64,000 nt of DNA from Clostridia bacterium (lineage in GTDB: Bacteria; Bacillota; Clostridia; Christensenellales; UBA1242). Shown here in pieces: positions 12,001 through 18,279 of the stretch (position 1 is its first letter; every line of letters begins with the position of its first letter). The position numbers and the translations under genes are program-made. Under the pieces are notes generated by a model. It made no database searches, was not told where the DNA came from, and was given only the letters and a program-made list of their open reading frames with translations. The stretch is taken from assembly GCA_017452445.1 (NCBI GenBank), contig JAFTMH010000003.1, forward strand, positions 124,001 through 188,000. The letters are read 5' to 3'.

Positions 12001-12560
12001 GAAGCACAGGTTCTGCCACAGCACTTGAAGCGCCAACACCTCGCACAAAAGTATATGCAGGTTTGTCAGGTTCTGGTGGATTTGGATATATCGATTCGGG
12101 TGATGCAAACTATTATTATGCTGCTTCAAACAATGATAGTTCTAAGATTCCATCAAGTGGAACTTGGGCAGAAAGCAATGGATATGGAACAACCTTTGGT
12201 GCTGCAGTTAAGCATGGACTTCACCATGCAAACACAGCTACAAAAGTCGGAGATGCAACTGGACACTTGTTCCCACACAACAAGACCAAATGGGTTTGGT
12301 GGGTATGGGAACAAGTTACCTTCGTTCAAAACGGTGTTGACTGGTGGTGGGGCAATGCTGAAGCTGAAGTTGATGCTTCAAGCTCAGTTGGCGACGAAAC
12401 AAAAGTTTATTTGTATATCGATGGTAAAGCAACTGCTGGATTTGTTCTTCAACCTGCTTGGTTCTTCTGGGAAGGTGGTGGAGCAAAAACTGTCTGGTCA
12501 ACTGGTAACTATATCAACATGACACGAAGCTTTGAAGTCCCAAGTGACTATCATTCATAA
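1..12560 (+). CDS. Giant repetitive beta-helix-type surface protein, 5' end outside window
   Basis: The reading frame is open from the first bases of the window (the codons before the first ATG read Phe-Ala), so the true start lies upstream and at least 4185 residues are encoded here. The protein is built from degenerate repeats with an AGF/GGxxG core followed by N-G-x-I-x-N-S/C (for example AGFVIENASSITNSRV), resembling GLUG-type beta-helix repeats of large adhesins. Modules open with an NNPIII-like segment and DGNGFKI. Residues about 2700 to 3700 look like Ig/beta-sandwich modules. Near the C-terminus (about 3935-4010) there is a Gly/Asn/Ser-rich stretch, then a tryptophan-rich end. No LPXTG motif or C-terminal membrane anchor is seen. 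A surface or adhesin role is inferred; the missing N-terminus probably carries the export signal. Residues about 40-560 are co-linear with part of the giant lipoprotein at 29301-39626. A radC-like gene follows 23 bases later without a terminator. Confidence 0.85.
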   Translation, partial: FAMPKGSTVQLALFTEVTANTTLKNVRVNIYNGGQISVDITQYETVDIAGFAITNNGIIYNCEVVASYDSSYQSSALANNFGLVVKYALGENADDSYLTSSSGVTSRVAGFVIENASSITNSRVGGNEYSHIIVTNGTSYITTTPLDKFTIRAQGDVAGFVHTNTGYISASFAKKVEILNYMQSVQSLTAGFALYNTNSIQGSYVEGVAGEMTPNGKDVYNNGSKITAIGTIAGFVYDNAKLVKNSYANIAIEHDKVKAASVAGFVYKNGADATVTLCYSACEISTTDINEMPFSGAERSESLNQGEISLSYYYNNSSSDTTIQSKLVKGALGINEYDEQETFYGFSFSSQEGAYDGIWEMTDSGVSLVSANQIAMSSRYAVTNGDDISIFYNKSIMDLSDYTMKNLAYGSENNPIIIRSEQEFAQATGKATAKEISSYKEYYDDDSVDGHYRIVFDLDMDNIDQNAEGESSIKLTTTKKTFTGLLDGNGFKISNINLGSNEACENYGLFAKFDGAIVVNMDLTVNSIHNAKASIVGALAGTAVDSRILSINVQPVETKDSTGATAIQGRNVVGGVVGMLFGDSRLSDITLTNIVVEATNKVNGTIETNRAFVGKDLRNAVESKNILTDKVSNISYAGGVAGYVDIYRTLNSEPAKFSTDIDVTQFNVVTIRVKNSVDIYASVAGGLFGYVGESTAVYDANIELNAPQTAVESKSASYIAAKNLYAGGLIGESYGGLFAVYASYTPQLQADIEARENAYYNGSADVERGQMSIFSYTEADKHYESRQSNPLFVGGLVGYMGGGYIYVGYNRLNVVSYSTETLAVGGIVGYAGVVANQFDLMFINNTPKTNILLNDVYASGDVAVVNGSGVAAGLVGALEATEFVSAADSFTYISTVALKNVMATNYYAHQNGKLLGDGEVTSISDKHFMLVGSVYGYKTDGSDRKLVAQTTNLKSRYNLYLIDAEDCAYNVGDGSQTSEISGALSVGGYSNVWVGATNYTINPFGFESQVKERSCLNATSISDKASMATMSQAYAVLSRYFVPNGWADEFWDHEMDRLFPTIELFPKTSIIFWDYFNTAEVMAAVIENPSITVVVRGKLNNDENNMSCQDVEVTWGGETGVSRELLNRFLNVEFAGTLVSYAKYANATDLGYVTGEVSDGGRVGDKVGVILHSSMFKKLSSATIRDLNFYMAGTINFESEDLTKANEIEYSIIEEDAITSSFEDVRFVLNYEVYLEATKSAALNYTSENVSKMAGLVVGKIAESTSFSGIEFVARAREGIENGVNFKYENPVLENNEAAYIGLLAGIIEQNQTYIPMLVSSIKFTRESYTSDEERYEIKFNMSYSRKEGFGDEIEASAYVGVYAGLITKVSSDNAKLTLELEPLNNVQLSIVKGDASFLPDNLYVGGYAAKTKFADAISMIAVSEEDSYQGENIGINIKLPKEVENAALGLGFGELDNCDANISSTGATRVAVEGSVFGTENQLLFAGENVALGGFAGQVLAPSQNQIVVSNIDINFRLANTEVNETSLQATKEEYASHKETYLTKPVVFSNEQPAVGGLFGNITQAKVTIAGMISVDGLIDVQSSKNKGVLNVGGVIGRFDSELETLDNLNCINDIDISIQAGDGQAVANIGGMIGLITDTAGNITMQSSAINGQYYKYEGTLVSNVDGILNYGGLVGNIAYSEVSSDRNIKIANAIAGNALKVYNTFDKADVNVGGIIGAFTKIGSSADAKGGDSVIVENCLSYGDVFVNYPANTDKALKSYYFGGIVARTVDMTISKCVSLMTNFNARPSNTTESNHIINIGPFVALQEGAVTYTENKYSSQVTLCYEDEADKIAGVEDMGYGVDGLYKGYSVGEMKKDAATIAAGAHDIFDSLAVFNIGIDKLVMGHKLNPKTFNGKISADGKDFDGNGKMDNHFNNVAWVVVKEDLNVGDVVADNLDNMVVVGNGTTFTRTDDERVSVADNGANTMAIKGGLAHKMGNGEELSFSVISGFVANLKIREADINKHESATTAQRGVYGGVVGKMEGNAILYAVGVKGELSVGGTTQLTLGGISGLTESGAIIECYQDVDMTYRAAEGGHAAGITTYMAGYTFTRNVYSSGRIETYTAVDIYTFANVNGNAATQKNYILDSYSISQILRNGNAAKSSTVGDFFLRTSDGTNTIASRIKNVLNYSSGTQSTNTGANADGTVSTETASLSFADLENGKRVFSLNPSDTAPETQYAWYFSPFVNYGYGVHGFDFLKNVTTYKQTTIEIPTIDDDGNDITVEGVGYQVLSVDQIVTGFFNNSCTLPTGSGINTWYMQIPNAAKYDEMIATVTTGSSYTYNYKFILRYDIDASQLASSKSNITVLNKAAFDFALDGNNKTLDYTNVTSGMGNGIFAEFYGTLSNIHIANINVSASGTIAGTVANKLNGLLENVSVVGSLTSTKDDATAAYGGVVGVIDSASAKISKVRSAVNVTARGGAIGGLVGALQNGEITNSSSAGAVVAVTHNNIEVDAGGIAGNRAAVSNINKTYNTGMVVANYTEDRNTTSAAYAGGIVGKSASGTNTYGLTECYNTGFVGAGNYKSEGLNVAGGIFGYADGIKVTGCANDGAVQALGKRPDGSNTANYSISATTSGTANQGYTNTPGDYSVAYELTYNPGKQRQVYAYGIGWTSESANLITNTSSSTDNVKNDGNIGEYKVSSTMTFDRQQMLDATSSKKFWGKFDKYEFASADKGTGDKTYRINGTDSFGFPTRIYGIDAVQRKYASESDQNSNDIKVAAAPTYSDNEWHLKGRYSYSGGSLTGKETFSFGQRVWIEYTKGTDFDFTNEDYTMPGSGSVQYFAEAEFMSYDDVLYTINETANGSYTYVENPYMGLAALCAKRSDKVQAYTSTSFLKPTNRTDDSGNKQENDAYIAEKVAEIEKTIKSLEAEKTITVAGEKINVVSNANQVDAMYNGYKYDAEITFTLDETVDKYSNFAVTFNRVTSVNPNTSLYSRNIFNGFTKSGKTVTAKYTVCFMSEVTSFNIEASLSYSKTGGSVTLGENNVFNQGGKTYIMLKENFDNNAIITKNFVDTYNKYVTNGESTDPIGTGTKWYTDLVATIESPAQTLSNYSLKYTTGALNGHSNVAYLEFSSQLGDDMQIANRFNGKKLKLSYKENWKTQVNVSAEIRANAEKTVYDDFSVAGYVAYFANYKEENVSSAGKRIETIINSWANLKTEFGITSENFAFGWDDNHYFTIQGGSVSCSPSITSTYVTPGIITFNSTGVQINSADSAAKTQFINAINSSSIVYAVADWNQNKSTNLLGSNMEVKDPQVKDGFKIDDFATVANTTTISGGYVTVTAAAGKISNVQYTSTSVSLDAMSNGSKVNVISSGAKFGLSSTKLVQITLDLTRRTEITASNEEALGFTITQKSSSNATKDYVQTYYDRDATPHKYTFNDVADGDKFEITYIRTTMAGSWKNGVDKMGPVDTVVRMNWVELNDDGEEDVIKGFTVAYGTEESDISTPSNSIDDWINGKKFVATTSRYTRDVAYALTQYEYEYRIYENGVISVAYMYNAVNSSEDDEVEHDDKKLKKSVMFITDGKTMYTVHANSVSTDGVNAYAACNWKENYKNASSGSFNASKFEGMESQGSEAEIPVELVVGGWSADSLNLVRYKIDYGFLQMKFDQLRVESAGRSTYQNLVAGQSKTFNLNLASGHVLVPNSFKYHKNTSSNDIKSSSTGRIDHSGINETIYLYSYDATYTKNTTISCASSGEEREVFDRMMLANNIYIDGNISTTNIFEIIGQNKIIAFSSNTEQSSLFDTNNRNIENLVVVGSSSLRSRINNSKTEFYLLLSGQGSAVTTLDNVSLYGNIRNAKHDIGITVGAVSGSDKLTYKGLKSKVSVSGLSAEFKSTIDAGDSVTTKLIDNVSLAAEESYTANNLLIAGDAGSAQNGISGIISVDSTERNGRTGKNGGNGGSVDVGASQSTSIARAGKGGFAGYGGSGVNGYVDNTSGIAIRDGGSAGAGGTNGSNGSTGSATALEAPTPRTKVYAGLSGSGGFGYIDSGDANYYYAASNNDSSKIPSSGTWAESNGYGTTFGAAVKHGLHHANTATKVGDATGHLFPHNKTKWVWWVWEQVTFVQNGVDWWWGNAEAEVDASSSVGDETKVYLYIDGKATAGFVLQPAWFFWEGGGAKTVWSTGNYINMTRSFEVPSDYHS

Positions 12561-12583
12561 AACAAACAAAAGGAGATTGACAG

Positions 12584-13318
12584 GTGAGAGGTGACAATGA
12601 GAAAACAATGCATGAAGGGCACAGACAAAGGTTGACTGATCTTGCAATAAATGCAGGGGTGGACAACATGAGTGATGTGCAAGTTGTTGAATTGTTTTTG
12701 ACTTACATTTTCCCTAGAGGAGATGTAAATCCTCTCGCCCATCGACTTCTTGAAGAATACGAATCTTTGGCAAACATCGTTGATGCTTCGGTGAGTGATC
12801 TTGCTCGCATCAAAGGCATAAACGAAAGATCTGCCAAAAAGATAATTTTGTTTGGTGATTTGTTTTTTCACTACACATCAAGCAAAATGGGCAAAAAGAC
12901 AAAAGTCTTTTGCAAGGCCGATATTATCGACATAGTTGAAGACAATTTGAGATTTAGAAACACTGAGAATATGATTTTGCTTGCAATCAGCGCAGGCAAT
13001 ATTGTCACTCACAAAAGAAGGATCAAATCAGATTCTTCAGGGCAAGTGAGCATCAGCGTTTTGGAACTTACAAATTTTCTTTCAACATCAAAACCGGCAT
13101 CGTTTGTTGTGGCACATTGTCATCCTTATGGAAGATCAATGCCATCGGGAAATGATGTTGAAGCATTTGAAATGGTAAAAAATTTGTGCGAAACATGTGG
13201 TGTAAATTTTATTGACTCTTATATTGTTGGCGAAGATGGAGTGTACAGTCAACAAGATGAGAGATTGGTGAGATCATACTGCGATGTCGAACAACTTAAA
13301 ACACTTTTTTCAAAATAA
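12584..13318 (+). CDS. RadC/JAMM-domain protein (copy 1)
   Basis: RadC family protein of 244 residues. The C-terminal JAMM/MPN+ metalloprotease-like motif is complete: His178-x-His180, Ser188 and Asp191, within HCHPYG...PSGND. The N-terminal half carries a helix-hairpin-helix-like segment (IKGINERSAKKI). The GTG start is preferred because AGGAGAT lies 7 bases upstream; an ATG eight codons later is the alternative. The gene lies 23 bases behind the giant surface-protein gene and shares its transcript unless an internal promoter exists. A second RadC-like gene sits at 22605-23336, and both share an N-terminal GHRQRLTDL segment. RadC was once thought to be a repair protein, but its biochemical role is unsettled, so I assign only the family. 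Confidence 0.88.
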   Translation: MRGDNEKTMHEGHRQRLTDLAINAGVDNMSDVQVVELFLTYIFPRGDVNPLAHRLLEEYESLANIVDASVSDLARIKGINERSAKKIILFGDLFFHYTSSKMGKKTKVFCKADIIDIVEDNLRFRNTENMILLAISAGNIVTHKRRIKSDSSGQVSISVLELTNFLSTSKPASFVVAHCHPYGRSMPSGNDVEAFEMVKNLCETCGVNFIDSYIVGEDGVYSQQDERLVRSYCDVEQLKTLFSK

Positions 13319-13322
13319 GAAA

Positions 13323-13351
13323 AAGACCTCAATTTTTGAGGTCTTTTTTTG
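13323..13351 (+). terminator. Intrinsic terminator after radC copy 1
   Basis: Perfect 9-bp stem AAGACCTCA/TGAGGTCTT with a short T loop, followed by a run of T. It closes the giant-protein/radC unit. Confidence 0.9.
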
Positions 13352-13367
13352 TTGTGGTCAATTGGGG

Positions 13368-13754
13368 TTATGAAATGTTAAAAAGTTTGATAATCAAAAA
13401 TGTTATGCCGATGCCAACCATTGTGCCTAGAAATGCAGAAAAAAAGCACAAAATTGCCGTAAATTTGTTTGTTTTTGGTGAGTTTGAATAAATTAGTTTG
13501 GGTTTTGAATTTTCCAAAATTTGATAGCCATAAGGCAAAATCGCCAAACAATAAACATCGTCATCATCATATTTTATTGAGATTGCATCTTGCCGTTCGA
13601 GATAAGTCAAAATGTGTTTTATGGCTTCGCTATCCATGCGAAATTGTCGTGGAAGTGCTGAAATGATGTCGCAAATTTCAACAATTTTGTAATTTCCATT
13701 TTCACATTCTTTAGACAAGATTGAAAGAATTAATTTGGATTTTGTGTCAATCAT
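13368..13754 (-). CDS. Small protein: winged-helix-like N-terminus, C-terminal membrane segment
   Basis: 128-residue protein that I do not recognise by name. Residues 1-85 look like a helical, winged-helix-type fold (KLILSILSK, then an AIKHILTYLERQDAI helix and a beta hairpin ending in VYCLAILPYGYQIL). Residues about 97-125 form one hydrophobic membrane helix. It resembles the divergently transcribed 13845-14204 gene in order of elements and in spaced residues, so the two are likely paralogues. No convincing ribosome-binding site precedes the ATG. A membrane-tethered regulator is possible, but DNA contact is only inferred from the predicted fold. Confidence 0.65.
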   Translation of the reverse strand: MIDTKSKLILSILSKECENGNYKIVEICDIISALPRQFRMDSEAIKHILTYLERQDAISIKYDDDDVYCLAILPYGYQILENSKPKLIYSNSPKTNKFTAILCFFSAFLGTMVGIGITFLIIKLFNIS

Positions 13755-13844
13755 AGTGTTAGTTTTTCAAATATTTGGCAAGAATATACATAAAACAAAA
13801 AGGGGCAAAAATGAAGATTTTTGCGCAAAATTTCAGGAAAAACT

Positions 13845-14204
13845 ATGACAAAAAAAGAAAAGTTGACCATGACATATTTATGCAAAAAGTGTCAGAAAAA
13901 CAAAACATATTTGATTGCTCCTCAAGACATAACTCAGGCGCTGTCAAAAAGGTTTGTGCTGTCAGTTTCGGAAATTGACGAGATTATGGTTTCGCTGGCA
14001 AATCAAAATTTTATTGACTTTGTTGTTTCTGATGGCAAAAACGGATATTTTTATTGTGTAAATCTGAAAAAAGCAGGGCAAACATATTTGATTGATGCAA
14101 AAAAGAGCAGAAGGACAATGGGTTTGCTTGTGCTTAGAAGCATGTTTTTGGCAACCGTAAGTTTTGTGTTTGGCATTATTTTGCGCGCAATTTTTAAAAG
14201 TTGA
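13845..14204 (+). CDS. Small protein: winged-helix-like N-terminus, C-terminal membrane segment (paralogue)
   Basis: 119-residue protein of unknown function. The ATG at 13845 is chosen because AGGA lies 6 bases upstream; an in-frame TTG at 13821 gives a longer form. It has a CxxC (Cys-Lys-Lys-Cys) near the N-terminus, a helical segment (SVSEIDEIMVSLANQNFI), a beta-hairpin-like stretch (GYFYCVNL...GQTYLI), a basic patch KKSRR and one C-terminal membrane helix. Order and spacing match the 13368-13754 protein, transcribed the other way from a 90-base shared upstream region. The basic patch before the helix suggests the N-terminus stays in the cytoplasm. Confidence 0.65.
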   Translation: MTKKEKLTMTYLCKKCQKNKTYLIAPQDITQALSKRFVLSVSEIDEIMVSLANQNFIDFVVSDGKNGYFYCVNLKKAGQTYLIDAKKSRRTMGLLVLRSMFLATVSFVFGIILRAIFKS

Positions 14205-14213
14205 CAAGTTGTT

Positions 14214-14241
14214 TTGTTAAAATATTTCTTTGTGCTATAAT
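14214..14241 (+). promoter_or_regulatory. Promoter for the ABC exporter pair
   Basis: TTGTTA at 14214-14219, 16-base spacer, TATAAT at 14236-14241 with an extended TGC before it. Predicted start is about 40 bases before the ATPase gene. Confidence 0.7.
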
Positions 14242-14287
14242 TGCTTTGTAAAAGTCGATGTATTTCGATTGCATAGGGAGCAAAGCT

Positions 14288-15196
14288 ATGGGCAAGATTT
14301 TGGAAATCAAAAATTTGAAAAAATATTTTGGTGATGTCAAGGCTGTTGATGACATTTCTTTTTCTGTCAATGAAGGCGAACTTTTTTCGTTTCTTGGGCT
14401 TAATGGAGCAGGCAAGTCAACAACAATAAACATTGTTTGTGGCGTTTGCGACAAGGATTTTGGCGAGATTTGGATTGATGGTGAAAATGTTGAAAAATCC
14501 GATCAATACAAATCAAAAATAGGTGTTGTCTATCAAGATTCTGTTTTGGACAAAAGATTGTCTGTGAAAGACAATTTGGAAAGTCGTGCTGCACTTTATG
14601 GCATTTTTGGAAAGGATTTTGAAAAGAGAATCGAAGAGATCGACAAACTTTTTGATATTAAACAACTTTTTAAAAGATCGGTTGGAAAGTTGTCTGGTGG
14701 TCAACGAAGAAGAATAGACATTGCAAGAGCAATTGTTCACAATCCAAAACTTTTGATTTTGGACGAGCCTACAACAGGGCTTGATGCTCAAACAAGAAAA
14801 ACTGTTTGGCAGGCATTAAATTTTATGAGAAAAGAGTTTGGAACAACGATTTTTTTGACAACGCATTATATGGAAGAAGCTACGGATTCAAACAACATTG
14901 TCATCATCGACAACGGAAAAATTGTTGCGCAAGGCAGTCCTCTTGCTTTGAAAAATAAATACACTGGCGACTTTGTCAAGTTGTATAATACGACTGAAAA
15001 GAAAATTAAAAAACTGAAAATGCCTTATGAAGTTTTGCCAGAATGTTTTAAGATTGAAGTTAAAAACACTGCCGAGGCAACAGATTTGATTTTGAAATAT
15101 CCTGATGTGTTTAAGGATTATGAAATCGAAAAAGGCAAAATTGATGATGTGTTTTTGAGTGTTACCGGCAAGAAAATCGAAGGAGGTAACAAATGA
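14288..15196 (+). CDS. ABC-2-type exporter, ATP-binding subunit
   Basis: ATPase of 302 residues that would power a membrane exporter with the next gene. It has Walker A GLNGAGKST (residues 37-45), the signature LSGGQRRR, Walker [13 protein letters not shown], and a switch His in TTHYMEE. The layout matches the CcmA/DrrA-type ATPases of drug, lipid or polysaccharide exporters; the substrate cannot be read from sequence. The ATG at 14288 has AGGGAG 7 bases upstream and makes the usual N-terminus (MGKILEIKNLKKYFGD), so the longer frame from 14258 is rejected. Its end overlaps the permease start (ATGA), indicating translational coupling. Confidence 0.93.
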   Translation: MGKILEIKNLKKYFGDVKAVDDISFSVNEGELFSFLGLNGAGKSTTINIVCGVCDKDFGEIWIDGENVEKSDQYKSKIGVVYQDSVLDKRLSVKDNLESRAALYGIFGKDFEKRIEEIDKLFDIKQLFKRSVGKLSGGQRRRIDIARAIVHNPKLLILDEPTTGLDAQTRKTVWQALNFMRKEFGTTIFLTTHYMEEATDSNNIVIIDNGKIVAQGSPLALKNKYTGDFVKLYNTTEKKIKKLKMPYEVLPECFKIEVKNTAEATDLILKYPDVFKDYEIEKGKIDDVFLSVTGKKIEGGNK

Positions 15197-16107
15197 AACA
15201 ATTTTTGATGATAGTAAAAAGAAATGTTAAATTGTTTTTCAAAGACAAAGGTTTGTTTTTTACCTCTTTGGCAACTCCTTTAATTTTGCTTGTGCTTTAT
15301 GCAACTTTTTTAGGCAACATTTTTCAAGATAGTTACACTTCAAACATTCCTGAAGGGGTTGAAGTGTCAAAAAAAATCATTTCAGGCATGGTGAGTGGGC
15401 AATTGTTTGCATCAATCGTTTCGGTATCTTGCGTTACGGTTGCATTTTGCTCAAATATGTTGATGGTTCAAGACAAAATAACAGGCGTGACAAACGATTT
15501 TCGCATTGCACCAGTAAAAAAATATAAATTGGCAATTTCTTATTTTGTGGCAACTTTTGTCACCACATTGATTGTGTGCCTTTTTGCAACAGCGCTTTGC
15601 TTTGGTTACACGGCAATTGTTGGTTGGTATTTTTCGTTTGTTGATGTTTTGCTTGTTTTGGCAGATGTGGTTTTGTTGACATTGTTTGGCACATTGCTTG
15701 CTTCGGTCGTCAACTTCTTCTTGAAATCACAAGGACAAATCTCTGCAGTTGGCACAATTGTAAGTTCGGTTTATGGATTTATCAGTGGGGCATATATGCC
15801 GATTGCATCATTTGGAACAGGATTGCAAAAAGTGTTGATGTTTTTACCTAGCACTTACGGGACTTCGCTTATCAAAAATCACACGATGCGAGGGGCTTTG
15901 GCGGCTCTTTCAAAGTCAGGTATGCCAAGTGATGTGGTAGAAGGGATTAAAGATTTCAACGACTTAAATCTTTCATTTTTTGGCACAAACATAAGCACAG
16001 GTGCAATGTATGGCATTATTGCAGGTTGTGTTGTGTTGTTGCTTGGCATTTACATTTTGATAAACACAATTTCAATCAAAAGAAAGAAAACTAAAAAAAT
16101 GGCCTAA
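15193..16107 (+). CDS. ABC-2-type exporter, permease subunit
   Basis: 304-residue membrane protein, partner of the preceding ATPase. A cytoplasmic N-terminus (VKRNVKLFFKDKG) leads into a first membrane helix, then an extracytoplasmic loop and about five more helices, the ABC-2 permease plan. The GFISGAYMPIASFG segment is typical of the family. AGGAGG lies just upstream of the ATG, inside the end of the ATPase gene. The C-terminus is strongly basic (KRKKTKK), which fits a cytoplasmic end. Substrate unknown. Confidence 0.9.
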   Translation: MKQFLMIVKRNVKLFFKDKGLFFTSLATPLILLVLYATFLGNIFQDSYTSNIPEGVEVSKKIISGMVSGQLFASIVSVSCVTVAFCSNMLMVQDKITGVTNDFRIAPVKKYKLAISYFVATFVTTLIVCLFATALCFGYTAIVGWYFSFVDVLLVLADVVLLTLFGTLLASVVNFFLKSQGQISAVGTIVSSVYGFISGAYMPIASFGTGLQKVLMFLPSTYGTSLIKNHTMRGALAALSKSGMPSDVVEGIKDFNDLNLSFFGTNISTGAMYGIIAGCVVLLLGIYILINTISIKRKKTKKMA

Positions 16108-16120
16108 GGGCTGTTTTTTT
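16096..16120 (+). terminator. Terminator overlapping the permease stop codon
   Basis: Stem AAAATGGCC/GGCTGTTTT with two G-T pairs, loop TAAG, followed by T residues. The stop codon lies in the hairpin. Moderate strength. Confidence 0.6.
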
Positions 16121-16157
16121 GTTGGGTTTTAGTTTGAAACAAAACAAATAAAAATAG

Positions 16158-16188
16158 ATGACAAAAAGATAGTGTTTTGTGTTATAAT
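16158..16188 (+). promoter_or_regulatory. uvrB promoter giving a leaderless message
   Basis: TATAAT at 16183-16188 with ATGACA about 19 bases upstream. The -10 ends only 6 bases before the uvrB ATG, so transcription should begin at or next to the start codon. No Shine-Dalgarno sequence is present. Confidence 0.65.
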
Positions 16189-16194
16189 AAATTT

Positions 16195-18156
16195 ATGGAA
16201 AGAAAATTTGAATTAAAGTCGAAATATAGGCCGGCAGGTGATCAGCCACAAGCGATTGAAAAACTTGTTGAAGGTCTTGAAGATGGATTGAAAGATCAAG
16301 TGCTTTTGGGGGTTACGGGTTCGGGCAAAACTTTTACGATGGCAAACATTATCGAAAAGGTAAACAAGCCAACTCTTGTGATTGCTCACAACAAAACTTT
16401 GGCAGCACAACTTTGCAACGAGTTTAGGGAGTTTTTCCCAAACAATCGTGTGGAATATTTTGTTTCATATTATGATTATTATCAGCCGGAAGCATATATC
16501 GTTTCGACAGACACTTACATTGAAAAGGATATGAGTGTAAACGAAGATATCGACAAGTTGCGTTCGTCTGCAACTTCTTCTTTGCTCGAGCGAAGTGACA
16601 CAATTGTTGTGGCTTCGGTTTCGTGTATTTATGGTTTGGGAAGCCCTGAAGAATATCACAACTTGCATATTTCGTTGCGAGAAGGCGAAGAGTGTGACAG
16701 AGATGATTTGATCAATCATTTGATTGCAATTCAATACACAAGAAATGACATTGACTTCAAGCGAACAACTTTCCGTGTTAAGGGTGATGTTGTGGATATT
16801 TTCCCTGCCAACACTTCAGAACTTGCTGTGAGAGTTGAGTTTTTTGGTGATGAAATCGAACGAATTTATGAGTTTGATCCTGTAAGTGGAAATATGCTCA
16901 ACAAATTGAGTTATGTTGCGATTTATCCTGCGACACATTATGCTGTTGGCAGCACAACACTCAAAGATGCTTTGGTGCAAATTGGGCAAGATAGAGAAAT
17001 TGCAATCAAACAATTTGAAGACGCTGGCAAACCTTTGGAAGCAGAGAGAATTGGGCAAAGAGTTGCTTATGATATGGAAATGATGCAAGAAGTTGGTTAT
17101 TGCAGTGGCATCGAAAACTATTCGAGATATTTTGATGGCAGAAAACCGGGTGAGCCACCATACACACTTATTGATTATTTCCCAAATGACTTTTTGACAA
17201 TCATTGATGAAAGCCATATGACAATCCCTCAAATCAGGGCGATGTATAACGGCGACAAGGCAAGAAAAACTTCGCTTGTTGACTTTGGTTTTAGATTGGA
17301 AGCGGCAAGAGACAACAGGCCTTTAAAGTTTGAAGAGTTTGAAAAGAAGTTGAAACAAACAATTTATGTTTCGGCAACACCTTCTGCTTATGAAACGGAT
17401 AAAGCAGGGCAGATTGTTGAACAGGTGATCAGACCAACAGGACTTCTTGATCCAAAAGTTGAAATCAAACCGATTGAAAATCAAATTGAAGTGCTTATGC
17501 AAGAATGCAAAGAGACCATTGCACGAGGGGCAAGGGTGCTTGTTACAACTCTTACAAAAAAGATGGCAGAAAGTTTGACAACTTATCTTGCTGACAGAGA
17601 GTTTAAGGTGAAATATTTGCACTCTGAAATTGACACGATGGACAGAGTGGAAATTATCAATGGGCTTAGACAAGGCGAGTTTGATATTTTGGTGGGCATC
17701 AACCTTTTGAGAGAGGGATTGGATATGCCGGAAGTGGAACTTGTGTGCATTTTGGATGCAGATAAAGAAGGTTTTTTGAGAAGTGAAGGGGCTTTGATTC
17801 AAACCATAGGAAGAGCAGCAAGAAATGCAAACGGAAGAGTTGTTATGTTTGCTGACACAATCACAAAATCTATGCAAAAAGCGATTGATGAAACAAACAG
17901 AAGAAGGGCTTTGCAAGAAGAGTTCAACAAAAAGCATAACATTGTGCCAAAAACAATCATCAAAGAAATCAAAAACACTTTGGATATTTCTAAAAAGGTT
18001 GATCACAATGAGATTGCCAAGAAGGATATTCCAAAAGAAATTGACCGTTTGACTTCAATGATGAAGATTGCATCTAGTCAACTTGACTTTGAAAGGGCAA
18101 TCGAACTTAGAAACAAAATTGCAGAGTTGAAAAAACGACTTGACAAAAGAAGATAA
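16195..18156 (+). CDS. uvrB: UvrABC system protein B
   Basis: Damage-verification helicase of nucleotide excision repair; it is loaded by UvrA and recruits UvrC. It has Walker A GVTGSGKT (residues 39-46), the beta-hairpin [10 protein letters not shown] that clamps DNA, the helicase box DESH, the conserved VSATPS and the QTIGRAARN motif VI. A C-terminal UVR domain ([17 protein letters not shown]) is the UvrC-contact region. The 653-residue length is normal. The ATG at 16195 ([17 protein letters not shown]) is the family start; an upstream in-frame ATG is rejected because it would precede the predicted transcription start. uvrA lies two genes downstream. Confidence 0.98.
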   Translation: MERKFELKSKYRPAGDQPQAIEKLVEGLEDGLKDQVLLGVTGSGKTFTMANIIEKVNKPTLVIAHNKTLAAQLCNEFREFFPNNRVEYFVSYYDYYQPEAYIVSTDTYIEKDMSVNEDIDKLRSSATSSLLERSDTIVVASVSCIYGLGSPEEYHNLHISLREGEECDRDDLINHLIAIQYTRNDIDFKRTTFRVKGDVVDIFPANTSELAVRVEFFGDEIERIYEFDPVSGNMLNKLSYVAIYPATHYAVGSTTLKDALVQIGQDREIAIKQFEDAGKPLEAERIGQRVAYDMEMMQEVGYCSGIENYSRYFDGRKPGEPPYTLIDYFPNDFLTIIDESHMTIPQIRAMYNGDKARKTSLVDFGFRLEAARDNRPLKFEEFEKKLKQTIYVSATPSAYETDKAGQIVEQVIRPTGLLDPKVEIKPIENQIEVLMQECKETIARGARVLVTTLTKKMAESLTTYLADREFKVKYLHSEIDTMDRVEIINGLRQGEFDILVGINLLREGLDMPEVELVCILDADKEGFLRSEGALIQTIGRAARNANGRVVMFADTITKSMQKAIDETNRRRALQEEFNKKHNIVPKTIIKEIKNTLDISKKVDHNEIAKKDIPKEIDRLTSMMKIASSQLDFERAIELRNKIAELKKRLDKRR

Positions 18157-18186
18157 AAAGAGGAAAGTTTTCCTCTTTTTTGTTTT
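18156..18186 (+). terminator. uvrB terminator
   Basis: Stem AAAAGAGGAA/TTCCTCTTTT with loop AGTT, followed by T residues directly after the stop codon. Confidence 0.9.
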
Positions 18187-18216
18187 TAGAGAGTGTTGTT
18201 GCGACAAAAGTCGCTA

Positions 18217-18245
18217 TTGACAAAACGAGCAACTGATGGTAAAAT
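18217..18245 (+). promoter_or_regulatory. Strong promoter for the uvrB-uvrA intervening gene
   Basis: Consensus TTGACA at 18217-18222, 17-base spacer, TAAAAT at 18240-18245 with TGG extension. Confidence 0.8.
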
Positions 18246-18279
18246 GTGGTTACATTTGTGATAAGGAGAAAGAAAAATT

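Noticed and set aside
11887..12522. 211-codon frame overlapping the end of the first giant protein gene
   Set aside because: It is out of frame with a clearly coding Gly-rich region; its Gln/Leu-rich composition is that of a frame-shifted shadow.
1..12560. LPXTG/sortase-anchored adhesin
   Set aside because: No LPXTG, NPQTN or C-terminal hydrophobic anchor is found at the end of either giant protein.
17323..18006. 227-codon frame antisense to uvrB
   Set aside because: Opposite a conserved gene; composition (Cys, Phe, His rich) is typical of antisense shadow frames here.
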